Origin: Bacteroidia bacterium
GTDB taxonomy: Bacteria > Bacteroidota > Bacteroidia > J057
Assembly: GCA_030430205.1 (NCBI GenBank)
Contig: JAUIGE010000011.1
Location: 1-64,000 of the forward strand
Length of the DNA: 64,000 bases
Reading direction: 5' to 3'
In this document: one piece after another, positions 7,081 through 15,778 of the stretch
Numbering within the stretch: the stretch's first letter is position 1
Layout: each line of letters opens with the position of its first letter
Translations under genes and position numbers: made by a program
The notes under the pieces: generated by a model
What the model saw: only the letters and a program-made list of their open reading frames with translations
Databases searched by the model: none
What the model was told of the DNA's origin: nothing

Positions 7081-8121
7081 ATGAACATGAAGCCTTTGTT
7101 GCTCATTTTTCGCCTCAAAATGGTGATTTGCCTGTCCGCAATTTGCCTGTCATTTTCGCTTTATTCGCAGGAAAACCAGAGCCTCCCCTTATTTCAAACA
7201 GATGAAATCCTGACTTTCAGGCTCACTTTTGACATGGACAGCCTGCTTTCAGATCGTGGTGCAGAGCCCGAATACCGCCCTGCTCATCTGAGCATGGAAG
7301 GAGAGCAGGAGGACATCGAGTTGGATTTAAAAATCAAGACCAGAGGGAACTTTCGCCTGAATCCCCAAAACTGTGATTTCCCTCCCATCAAGTTAAATTT
7401 TAAGAAAAAAGAGATTGAGCAAAATATTTTTTCCGGACACGACAAACTCAAATTGGTCACTCATTGCCAGGATGAAGCATACGTACTGAAAGAGTACCTG
7501 GCCTATAAGATCTATCAGTTGCTGAATCCGCATAGCTTTCAGGTTCGTTTGGCAAAAATCACCTATATAGATAAGCGGAAAAACCATAGACCCTTTGCAC
7601 GATATGCCTTTTTGCTGGAAAGCAAAGAAGCCCTGGCAGCCCGTCTGGATGGTGAAATCATAGAAGATCCAGCTATCACGATTTCCGAAGATGAAACCCT
7701 GGAAGAAACAACAGCCCGGCTGTATTTATTTCAATACCTTTTGGGAAACAGGGATTGGGACATTTTGCTAAAAAAGAACGTGAAATTGGTTAAGACCACC
7801 AAGGGGGAATTTATTCCTGTTCCTTATGATTTTGATTTTACAGGCTGGGTAAATGCGACCTATACAACAGCTTATATGGGAGATTTGGCTAAAGACTTTG
7901 AATACCGGGCAGGTCGGAAGTTGTGCAAATCCCAGGCTGTATGGGATGCTTGCTTTGCTCATTTCGAAAGTAAAAAAGGGGAAATGATCCAACTCATCAC
8001 CGATTTTAAGCTGCTCGGCAAGCGGGAAAGAAATGAGTTGATTCAACTTGTTGAATCTTTTTATGAAGACATAAAAAAGCCCCAAAAAGCAGGAGCGCTT
8101 TTTGGGGATTGTGGAGGATGA
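7081..8121 (+). CDS. Secreted conserved protein of unknown function
   Basis: A 346-residue protein with an N-terminal signal peptide (hydrophobic to about residue 24, ending SLYSQ). Notable segments are KIKTRGNFRLNPQNCDFPPI, YLFQYLLGNRDWDI and PVPYDFDFTGWV. The acidic PYDFDF stretch and the NRDWD motif recall the metal-binding part of CotH-like atypical kinases, but I cannot confirm the family. The last 14 codons double as the hairpin of the opposite gene's terminator (8080-8107). It converges with the DPP IV gene, with 4 bp between the stops. Confidence 0.7.
   Translation: MNMKPLLLIFRLKMVICLSAICLSFSLYSQENQSLPLFQTDEILTFRLTFDMDSLLSDRGAEPEYRPAHLSMEGEQEDIELDLKIKTRGNFRLNPQNCDFPPIKLNFKKKEIEQNIFSGHDKLKLVTHCQDEAYVLKEYLAYKIYQLLNPHSFQVRLAKITYIDKRKNHRPFARYAFLLESKEALAARLDGEIIEDPAITISEDETLEETTARLYLFQYLLGNRDWDILLKKNVKLVKTTKGEFIPVPYDFDFTGWVNATYTTAYMGDLAKDFEYRAGRKLCKSQAVWDACFAHFESKKGEMIQLITDFKLLGKRERNELIQLVESFYEDIKKPQKAGALFGDCGG
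8080..8107 (-). terminator. Intrinsic terminator of the DPP IV gene inside the neighbouring CDS
   Basis: Arms CCCCAAAAAGC (8080-8090) and GCTTTTTGGGG (8097-8107) with a 6-nt loop, followed on the minus strand by CTTTTTTATG. It lies 18 nt after the minus-strand stop and wholly inside the end of the plus-strand CDS. Confidence 0.8.
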
Positions 8122-8125
8122 TCGT

Positions 8126-10339
8126 CTAGAGATTTTCCGTGATAAAGTCTGTCATTTTTTTATACAAATGATACCTCGTTACACCACCAAAAATGCCGTG
8201 ATTTTTGTTGGGATAGAAAAACATATCAAACTGTTTGTTTGCATTAACGAGAGCGTTTACCCACTCGATAGAGTTTTGATAATGCACATTGTCGTCGGCA
8301 GTGCCATGAACCAGGAGGTATTCACCCTGCAGGTCTTTGGCGAAGTTGATGGGCGAATTTTGGTCATAGCCCGCAGCATTTTCCTGGGGCCGCTTGAGGA
8401 AGCGTTCGGTATAGATGGTGTCGTAAAAACGCCAGTTGGTGACAGGTGCCACGGCTATGCCGGCTTTAAAAAGGCCATCGCCTTTGGTCATGCACAAGGA
8501 GGTGAGGTAGCCTCCATAGCTCCAGCCCCAGATGCCGATTCGGCCTGCGTCCACATAATTCTGCTTTTGCAGATATTTACCTGCCTCGATCTGATCGATC
8601 GTCTCCAGCCGACCGAGGTCGGCATAGGTTGATTTCAGAAATTCGGAGCCACGGGCTCCTGTGCCACGGTTGTCTACCGAGACAATGATATAGCCCTGCT
8701 GGGCTAGCATTTGGTACCAAAAGTAATTGAAGGGGCGGCCAGAGCCCCATTCGTCGGTCACCGTCTGCGAGGCGGGACCGCCATAACAAAACATCAGGAC
8801 AGGATACTTTTTAGAAGCATCAAAATCTGCTGGCTTGATCATCCAGCCATTGAGAGATACATTTTCAGAGGTTTTGAATTTGAAAAATTCCGGCGCTTTG
8901 ATAGCGAGATTTTCCATCTGCTTGCGCAGACGTTCGTTGTTGGCAATTTCTTTCACTTCCTTGCCTTTGTTGTTACGCAGCACCGTCCTGCCCGGATCGG
9001 CAGCGCTGCTGTACGCATCTACAAAGTAGTTTCTCGCAGAGCTAAAGGTGATTTGATGGGTGCCTTTCTCTTCGGTCAGACATTTCTTCTTTTTGCCATT
9101 GAAGCCGATGGTATACAGATGGCGTTCCAGAGGTGATTTTTCGGAAGAAACGAAATAAATGCTTTCATTTTCCTCATCGACCGCGACGATGTCCATCACA
9201 TCAAAATCACCTGTGGTGATTTGGGATTTCATCTTTCCATCACGACCAAACATATAAATATGGTTGTAGCCACTGCGGTCACTGGTCCAGAGAAAATCCT
9301 GGGTATTTTTGAGGAAAGTCCAGCGGTCTGCATGGGATTGGTGGTACACCTGCACTTCCTGATAGGTGTCGTTTTTTTCGTTTAACAACACATGGGATTT
9401 TCCGGTGGAGGCGTCAACGAGCAATACGTCCAACGAATTTTGCAGGCGATTGAGGCGCATCAGCGCGAGCTGTCCATCTTCCGTCCAGCGCATGCGCGCT
9501 ATGTACTGATCGGTATCTGTACCGACATCTGCGAGCGTACTTTTGCCACTTTCAAGACTGAAAATATGCACACTCACCTCCGAATTGGCTTCCCCTGCCT
9601 TGGGGTATTTGAAGGTATATTGCTCGGGATACAAATCACCGTACATAGCCATGCTAAACTCCCGCACTTTGCTTTCATCAAAGCGAAGAAAGGCGATATG
9701 CCTATTGTCAGGAGCCCATTCAAAAGCCTTGACAAGGCTCAACTCTTCTTCATAGACCCAATCTGTGCTGCCATTGATGATGCTGTTCCAAGAGCCATCA
9801 AAGGTGATCTGGGTATGTTTACCCGTATTGAGTTCCTGGTAAAAAAGGTTGTTGTCATAGGTATAGGCAATCTTGCTGGCGTCAGGCGAAAAGCTGGCGT
9901 TGCTGATCAGCTTCCCTTCGTGAAGGAGGTCCAGCTTTTTGCTTTCCCGATCATATACATAACAGACTTCCTTGCTGGAACGGCGGTAAATAGCTTCGCT
10001 TTTCCCCACAAGCAAAACCTTGCTTTCGTCGCTGTTAAAGGAATATTCGCTCACATCCTGGGCCCCAAAGCCTTCCCCAAAATCCAATTTTGCCAAATCT
10101 ATCAGAACCTCGGCCTTGCCATCCAGGATGCTGTTTTGTACAATGGCCAGCTGCCCTCTCTGCACCAGGGTGCTGTAGTAGTTGTCATCATTCATCCAAC
10201 GAAAAACGGGCGCAAAATCAGGGAGATACCGGTATCTCATCCAAATATCTTCCAGTGTGACCTTGCCTTGCTGGGCCTGAAGGTTGGGAAGTTGAAGGAG
10301 GAGGAGGAGAATAAACAGGATAAAAGGAATTTTCTTCAT
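8126..10339 (-). CDS. Secreted dipeptidyl peptidase IV (S9B)
   Basis: A 737-residue serine exopeptidase that removes Xaa-Pro dipeptides from peptide N-termini. It has a signal peptide (ends LPNLQAQ), an N-terminal beta-propeller (about 60-480) with the exosite-type DWVYEEE motif, and an alpha/beta-hydrolase domain. The catalytic residues are Ser in GWSYGG (about 607), Asp in HGTADDNV and His in NKNHGI (about 714). Length and motif order fit DPP IV of Bacteroidota, which acts in the periplasm or at the cell surface. A homologue lies at 25092. It is monocistronic, with the terminator at 8080. Confidence 0.93.
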   Translation of the reverse strand: MKKIPFILFILLLLLQLPNLQAQQGKVTLEDIWMRYRYLPDFAPVFRWMNDDNYYSTLVQRGQLAIVQNSILDGKAEVLIDLAKLDFGEGFGAQDVSEYSFNSDESKVLLVGKSEAIYRRSSKEVCYVYDRESKKLDLLHEGKLISNASFSPDASKIAYTYDNNLFYQELNTGKHTQITFDGSWNSIINGSTDWVYEEELSLVKAFEWAPDNRHIAFLRFDESKVREFSMAMYGDLYPEQYTFKYPKAGEANSEVSVHIFSLESGKSTLADVGTDTDQYIARMRWTEDGQLALMRLNRLQNSLDVLLVDASTGKSHVLLNEKNDTYQEVQVYHQSHADRWTFLKNTQDFLWTSDRSGYNHIYMFGRDGKMKSQITTGDFDVMDIVAVDEENESIYFVSSEKSPLERHLYTIGFNGKKKKCLTEEKGTHQITFSSARNYFVDAYSSAADPGRTVLRNNKGKEVKEIANNERLRKQMENLAIKAPEFFKFKTSENVSLNGWMIKPADFDASKKYPVLMFCYGGPASQTVTDEWGSGRPFNYFWYQMLAQQGYIIVSVDNRGTGARGSEFLKSTYADLGRLETIDQIEAGKYLQKQNYVDAGRIGIWGWSYGGYLTSLCMTKGDGLFKAGIAVAPVTNWRFYDTIYTERFLKRPQENAAGYDQNSPINFAKDLQGEYLLVHGTADDNVHYQNSIEWVNALVNANKQFDMFFYPNKNHGIFGGVTRYHLYKKMTDFITENL

Positions 10340-10391
10340 GAGTCTTAATCTTTAAAAATGATCGGGAAAGTTACTGCCTTCGGGTATGAAT

Positions 10392-11387
10392 TTATTGCTC
10401 TAATGGATTGTACATAAAGCTGAGCATCAGGATAAATCCAAGTAAGAGGCATATTATTGCTGCAAATAAAATGGGTGGATACAAATCGCTGATTTGGCTG
10501 TACAATTCCTGGTGGATTTCCACCTTTTCTAATAGCGATATTTCTTTGAGAATATTTTTCAATCCGTCAGGATCTGTGGCCCTGAAGTATTTGCCGCGTG
10601 CAAGGCGGGCGATGTTTTGGAGTGTTTTTTCATCCAGATCGGATGCAAAAGTGCGGTAGCCGGTAGGCGTATAGCGGGTAAATTCATCCTTACCTATGCC
10701 GATGGCATAGATCCGCATCTTCAACTGGGCCGCCAGTTTGGCGGCAGTGATCGGGTCAATCTGCCCCCGATTATTTGCGCCATCGGTCAGCAAAATCATC
10801 ACTTTAGAAGGGCCATCGCTGTCGCGAAGGCGGTTGATGCCTACGGCTATGGCCTGGCCTATGGCCGTGCCCTGCTTGGGCACCGAGCCAAAATCTATAT
10901 CCGATATCAGCTCCCGGAGGAGCTTATAGTCCAGCGTGAGAGGCGCATAGCTGAAGGCATCCTGTGCAAAAAGCACCATGCCGATGCGGTCTTCGACCCG
11001 CCCGTCAATGAAAGCAATGGCTTGCTCTTTGGCCGCCTCCAGGCGGTTGGGCTCAAAATCGGTAGCCTCCATGCTCGCGCTGGTGTCGAGCAGCAGCATG
11101 ATGTCAATCCCCTCCGCTTTGCGGAGGTTTTGCTCAAAGGCGTTCTGAGGGCGCGCAAGCGCCAGGATGGCCAGAATTAACCCCAGCAACTGAAAAAACA
11201 AGGGAACATAGCGAAGGAAGGAAAAATTGTATTTGGGCTTTTGAAGCTCCGTAGGATCATAACTCAGCTCAATCACCAACCGCCTTTTGCCATAATATGC
11301 GAAATACCATAGCAGGTATAATGGTATGAAAACCAGCAATAAAAGCGCCTCAGGGCGTGCAAATTGATTGATTTGAGTGAAATCCAT
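10392..11387 (-). CDS. BatA-like von Willebrand factor A membrane protein
   Basis: A 331-residue protein with two N-terminal membrane segments (about 10-30 and 58-80), a periplasmic or cytosolic VWA domain (about 95-290) and a C-terminal membrane segment. The MIDAS metal site is complete: DTSAS, the Thr in KQGTAIG, and LTDG. This is the BatA/aerotolerance layout. Unlike usual Bat operons, no MoxR ATPase, DUF58 or BatB/C/D gene is adjacent; instead it is third in an operon after an unknown protein and a PP2C-like phosphatase (10-bp gaps). VWA plus PP2C pairs are known from TerY-like signalling modules, so a phospho-regulated role is plausible. Confidence 0.85.
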   Translation of the reverse strand: MDFTQINQFARPEALLLLVFIPLYLLWYFAYYGKRRLVIELSYDPTELQKPKYNFSFLRYVPLFFQLLGLILAILALARPQNAFEQNLRKAEGIDIMLLLDTSASMEATDFEPNRLEAAKEQAIAFIDGRVEDRIGMVLFAQDAFSYAPLTLDYKLLRELISDIDFGSVPKQGTAIGQAIAVGINRLRDSDGPSKVMILLTDGANNRGQIDPITAAKLAAQLKMRIYAIGIGKDEFTRYTPTGYRTFASDLDEKTLQNIARLARGKYFRATDPDGLKNILKEISLLEKVEIHQELYSQISDLYPPILFAAIICLLLGFILMLSFMYNPLEQ

Positions 11388-11397
11388 TGTGTGGGTT

Positions 11398-13227
11398 CTA
11401 ACCCCCAGTCTTCCGGGTCATGATGACCAGGGTTCTATCTTCAAAAGCCTCTTTATTTTCAGAGGGATTTTCGATCCAATTGAGCAGGCTCTGGCTGTAT
11501 TGGTCATTTTTGCTGTACATGACCTGTTTTTTGAGCAATTGCCAATAATGGCTCCAGGATTTGGGTGAATCTACCTTATGATCTCCAAAAAACAGGACAT
11601 CCTGCATACCGCCGCTCATGAGGGTTATGATCGAAAAATCCTCTACAAAAAACCAATGCAGGTTGTTGTTGAGAAGGCTGGTTTTTTCGGTTATGATGCT
11701 ATCCGTCATCAGGTGCCTGCTTCCGTCTTCATTGACAGGTAAGCTGTCCTGTATCAGGTGCAATTTATGCGTTTTGTCATGGTAAATACCGATCATGCCT
11801 TCTCCAATGCTTGTCCCTGCAATAAAAAAGCCTTTTTTTGCCAGAGGGTAGCAGATCAGCAATTTCATGGAAGTACCAAAGTCCTTAAAGTTAAGGGATT
11901 CACTTTCGGCAAAGCGTTTTATATAGAGAAAAGCATTGTAAATCGCCGTGGTCAGGATATGGTTGAGAAAAGCCTTGAGCTTTATTTCGCCTTCCTCATT
12001 TTTGGGAATGAGAAATGAATCCATCTCGACCTTATTTTTGGAGAAATAATCCTCCAGTCTTTTGAGGACAACCTGCTCGGCGACCTTGGTCGCCAACTCA
12101 GAGCCCTTGCGGGCATAGCCCGCATCGATATGGCCGTCTGCGACGGCTATGATGGTCCATCCCAGGCTTTTGCTAAAGCGCATCTGAAAGTCATCCTCCC
12201 GATGGAGGCCCAGGTGCATGTGGCGCAGGCCACGCCTGCTGGCCCCTATGATCCAGTGGGCATGTGCATCGATGAGTTTTTGCTCTTCCAGCGGTTTGGG
12301 AAAACGGCTGTTGGAGTCAGGAAAAACATTTTTCCAAAAAGATTCTTTCGCTTCTTCTACCTTCAGGATAATTTGTATACTTCCCTGCATTTGCTTTCTC
12401 ATACCTTCCCAGGAAAAATGCAGGGTAAATTCAAATTCGCCGGCCCGCGTTGGGGTTCCCAGCAGCAGCATATTGTCTGAGTCAAACTCCAGCCCGGTTT
12501 CTGCGGCTCCTTCCAACTGAAAGTTGAATTTGTAGGAGCGATCCAACTTCACAACTTCCTGATAATCATCATCTACCCGAGCCAGCGGCATCTCGATACT
12601 TGCCGGCAAAGCCGAGAGGTCTGGCTCTACCACAAATTGAAATCGCATGACATCGCGGTCCATCTGGTCCTCACGGAGGCATATCAGAATCATGTCATAG
12701 ATACCTGGTTCTTTGGGTTTTCCCTTCAAAACCATATCTGAAACCGAAAACTCCATGCCCCTGACCCCTTCAAGGCCTTCTACCTCGGGGCTCAGTATAT
12801 GGCCGTTGTAAAATTTTTCCAGTTCAAAAGTGTAGTTGTACAATTTGCCAACCGTGGCATGTGGCAGCTCAAAACTCTCCGGAAAAGGGGAATTCCGGGC
12901 TTTGGGAGTAGTAATGGCTTTGCCTGGTGTCTCGGTTATCAGGGCAGTCCTTTCCACTTGTTCTTCAAGTACCTCTGTTTCCCCTTCCGGCTTAAAAAGC
13001 AGGCCATCCTGTATCAATTTAGGCCTTAGGCCCTCGTAAAGAAAATCAGTTAGATTTTCGAGATACCTGACTCGACCCTGATTGATAATATCCAGTTGGT
13101 CAAGCCATTTCTGAACCTGCTCATCAGAAACAGCCTCCATATCAATTTCCCCAAAAGAAGAAATAATCAAGCGTGTTAACTTGATTATTAAGTCATCTTT
13201 TGGGGATTCAGATGGTGGCCGGTCCAT
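11398..13227 (-). CDS. PP2C-like phosphatase with N-terminal Ig-like (He_PIG type) domains
   Basis: A 609-residue soluble protein without signal peptide. An N-terminal helical part (1-100) is followed by two Ig-like repeats (about 110-220 and 225-300), each ending in the putative-Ig signature LGTPTRAGEFEFTLHF or LKGKPKEPGIYDMILIC. The C-terminal half is PP2C-like: IIAVADGHIDAGYARKGSEL corresponds to the VADG metal motif, FGTSMKLLICYPL and GFFIAGTSIGEGMIGIY to the core strands, and TLMSGGMQDVLF to the SDG-type metal motif. SGG there replaces the usual SDG, so the metal site may be altered. Second gene of the three-gene operon. Confidence 0.72.
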   Translation of the reverse strand: MDRPPSESPKDDLIIKLTRLIISSFGEIDMEAVSDEQVQKWLDQLDIINQGRVRYLENLTDFLYEGLRPKLIQDGLLFKPEGETEVLEEQVERTALITETPGKAITTPKARNSPFPESFELPHATVGKLYNYTFELEKFYNGHILSPEVEGLEGVRGMEFSVSDMVLKGKPKEPGIYDMILICLREDQMDRDVMRFQFVVEPDLSALPASIEMPLARVDDDYQEVVKLDRSYKFNFQLEGAAETGLEFDSDNMLLLGTPTRAGEFEFTLHFSWEGMRKQMQGSIQIILKVEEAKESFWKNVFPDSNSRFPKPLEEQKLIDAHAHWIIGASRRGLRHMHLGLHREDDFQMRFSKSLGWTIIAVADGHIDAGYARKGSELATKVAEQVVLKRLEDYFSKNKVEMDSFLIPKNEEGEIKLKAFLNHILTTAIYNAFLYIKRFAESESLNFKDFGTSMKLLICYPLAKKGFFIAGTSIGEGMIGIYHDKTHKLHLIQDSLPVNEDGSRHLMTDSIITEKTSLLNNNLHWFFVEDFSIITLMSGGMQDVLFFGDHKVDSPKSWSHYWQLLKKQVMYSKNDQYSQSLLNWIENPSENKEAFEDRTLVIMTRKTGG

Positions 13228-13237
13228 ATGGAGGGGC

Positions 13238-13882
13238 TTAAATGAGCTTCTTGTCGTGCTTTAGGCGAGCCGCCTGAATGACAAGGAAGTCAACTCTTTT
13301 GAGGTGGGAAACAGGATAGTCTCCGTGGTCTTTTAGCTTGATTTTGAAAACCATCAGCAATTCTCTGATCATCTTTTCGTCAATCAACTCCTGGTAGACA
13401 GCTCTTACATCACGGTAAAATTCAAGGTAAAGATTCAATCTCTCCCGGGAGTCCAGTTTGGTTTGGGTGGGAGGGTCGAATTGGAAGAAATTTGCAATGG
13501 TATTGTCATACATGGCATTTTCATCATCGATGAGGTTGGCCATGCGAGCCAGGAAAGAAAATTGCGCAGAGGTAAGTTTCTTTTTGGGCTGTGCACCAAA
13601 TACAGCCCGGCGGGTAAGCTGCATATCTACTCTTCCTTCACGCTTTTTGTGATTTTCCATGATCTCAAAATAGCGGGCAAGAAATTCTGCATTTACCCCA
13701 GTCCCAGAGAGCTTGTAATAGGAGATAAATTTTTCCTGAAATGTAGTGTCTTCCATAACATTCACTACAGGATACATTTGCCTTAATTCCAGGTAACCTG
13801 AAATACTTTCAATAGGAATCCCATCAAGCAGAGCACCGCCGTTGGTATTTAATATTTTAGCCAGTTCTTTAGAGGTAAGCAT
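13238..13882 (-). CDS. Conserved cytosolic protein of unknown function, operon head
   Basis: A 214-residue protein, mostly helical by appearance, with no signal peptide and no family I recognise. The C-terminus is basic (KIKLKDHGDYPVSHLKR...ARLKHDKKLI). It starts the operon with the PP2C-like and VWA genes at 10-bp spacing, so it probably works with them, perhaps as the substrate or adaptor of the phosphatase. It is divergent from recN across a 171-bp AT-rich gap. Confidence 0.65.
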   Translation of the reverse strand: MLTSKELAKILNTNGGALLDGIPIESISGYLELRQMYPVVNVMEDTTFQEKFISYYKLSGTGVNAEFLARYFEIMENHKKREGRVDMQLTRRAVFGAQPKKKLTSAQFSFLARMANLIDDENAMYDNTIANFFQFDPPTQTKLDSRERLNLYLEFYRDVRAVYQELIDEKMIRELLMVFKIKLKDHGDYPVSHLKRVDFLVIQAARLKHDKKLI

Positions 13883-14053
13883 GAACGAAGATTAGCTTTT
13901 GATAATAATTATGTGATATAGACTTCGAAGATAGTATGAATCCTTTGCTCTTGCAATTTTCCCTAATCTCCAAACATAAAAGATTTCAAAGCAAAACTTT
14001 TTCCTGCTAACTTTACCCAATTATCCAATGGAATTGCTAATATTGTTGTCTCA

Positions 14054-15754
14054 ATGCTAAAGAATCTATACATCAAAAACTACGCACTTTTTGAAGAATG
14101 CAGCATCTCTTTTCCTGCAAATCTCAACATCCTCACAGGGGAGACTGGTGCCGGAAAGTCCCTTTTAGTTGGCGCATTGGGGCTTATTATGGGAAAACGG
14201 GCTGACAACTCCGCCGTTTTCTTCCCTGATACCAAATGCGTAGTAGAAGCAACATTTGGAGATTTTTCAAAAAGTTTGCAAAAAAAAATAGAATCATACG
14301 AGGATTTTGATTTTGAGGATAATCAGCTGATAATTCGCCGGGAAATCAGCCCCAGCGGGAAGTCACGGGCATTTATCAATGATACACCTGCTAGTTTGCA
14401 GCTTGTACGTGATGTCAGCAACATGCTGGTAGATTTACATGGACAGCACGAAAATCAAAGTTTGCTCTTACCCGAGCAACAAATGGCTGTTTTGGATGCA
14501 TTTGTGGGGAATCAGGAAGTGCTTTCAAAATTTGAAGAAAAGCTGGACAAACTGAAAAAAATCCAGGCAGATATCCGTGTTTTGGAGCAGCAGGAGCGGA
14601 ATGCAAGGGAAAAACAAGATTTTCTCAACTTCCAGGTGGAAGAATTGGCGGAAGCCAGGCTGGAGGCGGATGAAGAAGAACAATTGGAGCAGGAACTCAA
14701 TTTGCTTCAAAACTCTGAAGAGATCCGCGATGCCCTTGCTTTTGCATGTGACACCTTATATGATCGGGAAGAACAGTCGGTTCACCAGCAGCTGAGTGAG
14801 GTAGTCGGGCAGCTGGAAAAATTCAAAGATGTAGGCGAGGAGTTTAAAGGCCATTTAGAACAATTGATTGAAAGCCGGGAATTGCTGAAAGATACCTCTT
14901 TTGCCCTGCAAAACATGCTGGATACCGTGGACTCCGATCCCGAAAGGCTTGCCTTTATAGAAGAGAGACTGGCCATCTACCACAAGCTGAAGCTGAAGTA
15001 CAAGCTTCGATCAGGAGCTGAATTGGTCGCTTTATTCGAAAAACTCCAGACACAGGCGGATGATTTTGCCTCACTGGAAGGCCGCATCGGACAATTGAGG
15101 AAGGAAGGGGCAGAGAAAAAGGAAAAAGTCCTGGAATTGGGCCTAAAGCTTGAAGAAAACCGCGAACAGGGTCGCCATGCGCTGGAAAAACACATCAACA
15201 AATTGTTGGCAGAAGTCGGCTTCAATGGAGCCGAGATGCATATCCAGATTGAGCGCAATTTTCAGGAAAATGGCGAACTCGAGTTAGAGGGCAAAGCCCT
15301 CAAGGCTACCCGCCAGGGGATCAATAAATTGACCTTCCTCATCCGCACCAATCCCGGCCTGCCCATGGGGCAGCTCTCCCAAATCGCCTCCGGAGGCGAG
15401 ATTTCGCGTGTCATGCTCGCCATCAAATCCGCCCTGGCGGATCGCCTGGACTTCCCTGTGCTCATCTTTGATGAGATAGATACGGGCATCAGTGGCGAGA
15501 TCGCCAACAAGGTTGGGCGCGTCATGCAGCAGCTCTCCGAGCGCTTTCAGATCATCTCGATCACCCACCTGCCACAGATCGCCTCCAAAGGCCATGAGCA
15601 TTTCATGATCCTCAAAAATGTGGAAAATGGAAGAACCGTTTCTTCCGTTCGCAGGCTCGGCCTCGACGAGCGCATTTATCAGCTTGCCCGCATGATCAGC
15701 GGGGATGATCCCTCTGAGTCAGCGATTAAGAATGCGCTGGAGATGATTGGGTGA
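14054..15754 (+). CDS. recN: DNA repair protein RecN
   Basis: A 566-residue SMC-like ATPase that binds DNA ends in double-strand break repair. The N-terminus carries Walker A (TGETGAGKSLLVGAL). Two coiled-coil arms flank the middle (about 160-370). The C-terminal half holds the ABC signature SQIASGGEISRVMLA, Walker B VLIFDEIDTG and the switch histidine ITHLPQIAS. Length and order match RecN. TAACTTTA about 40 nt upstream resembles the -7 box with one mismatch. Transcribed alone. Confidence 0.97.
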   Translation: MLKNLYIKNYALFEECSISFPANLNILTGETGAGKSLLVGALGLIMGKRADNSAVFFPDTKCVVEATFGDFSKSLQKKIESYEDFDFEDNQLIIRREISPSGKSRAFINDTPASLQLVRDVSNMLVDLHGQHENQSLLLPEQQMAVLDAFVGNQEVLSKFEEKLDKLKKIQADIRVLEQQERNAREKQDFLNFQVEELAEARLEADEEEQLEQELNLLQNSEEIRDALAFACDTLYDREEQSVHQQLSEVVGQLEKFKDVGEEFKGHLEQLIESRELLKDTSFALQNMLDTVDSDPERLAFIEERLAIYHKLKLKYKLRSGAELVALFEKLQTQADDFASLEGRIGQLRKEGAEKKEKVLELGLKLEENREQGRHALEKHINKLLAEVGFNGAEMHIQIERNFQENGELELEGKALKATRQGINKLTFLIRTNPGLPMGQLSQIASGGEISRVMLAIKSALADRLDFPVLIFDEIDTGISGEIANKVGRVMQQLSERFQIISITHLPQIASKGHEHFMILKNVENGRTVSSVRRLGLDERIYQLARMISGDDPSESAIKNALEMIG

Positions 15755-15778
15755 TGAGTAGATTTGTAGATGGGGGAA

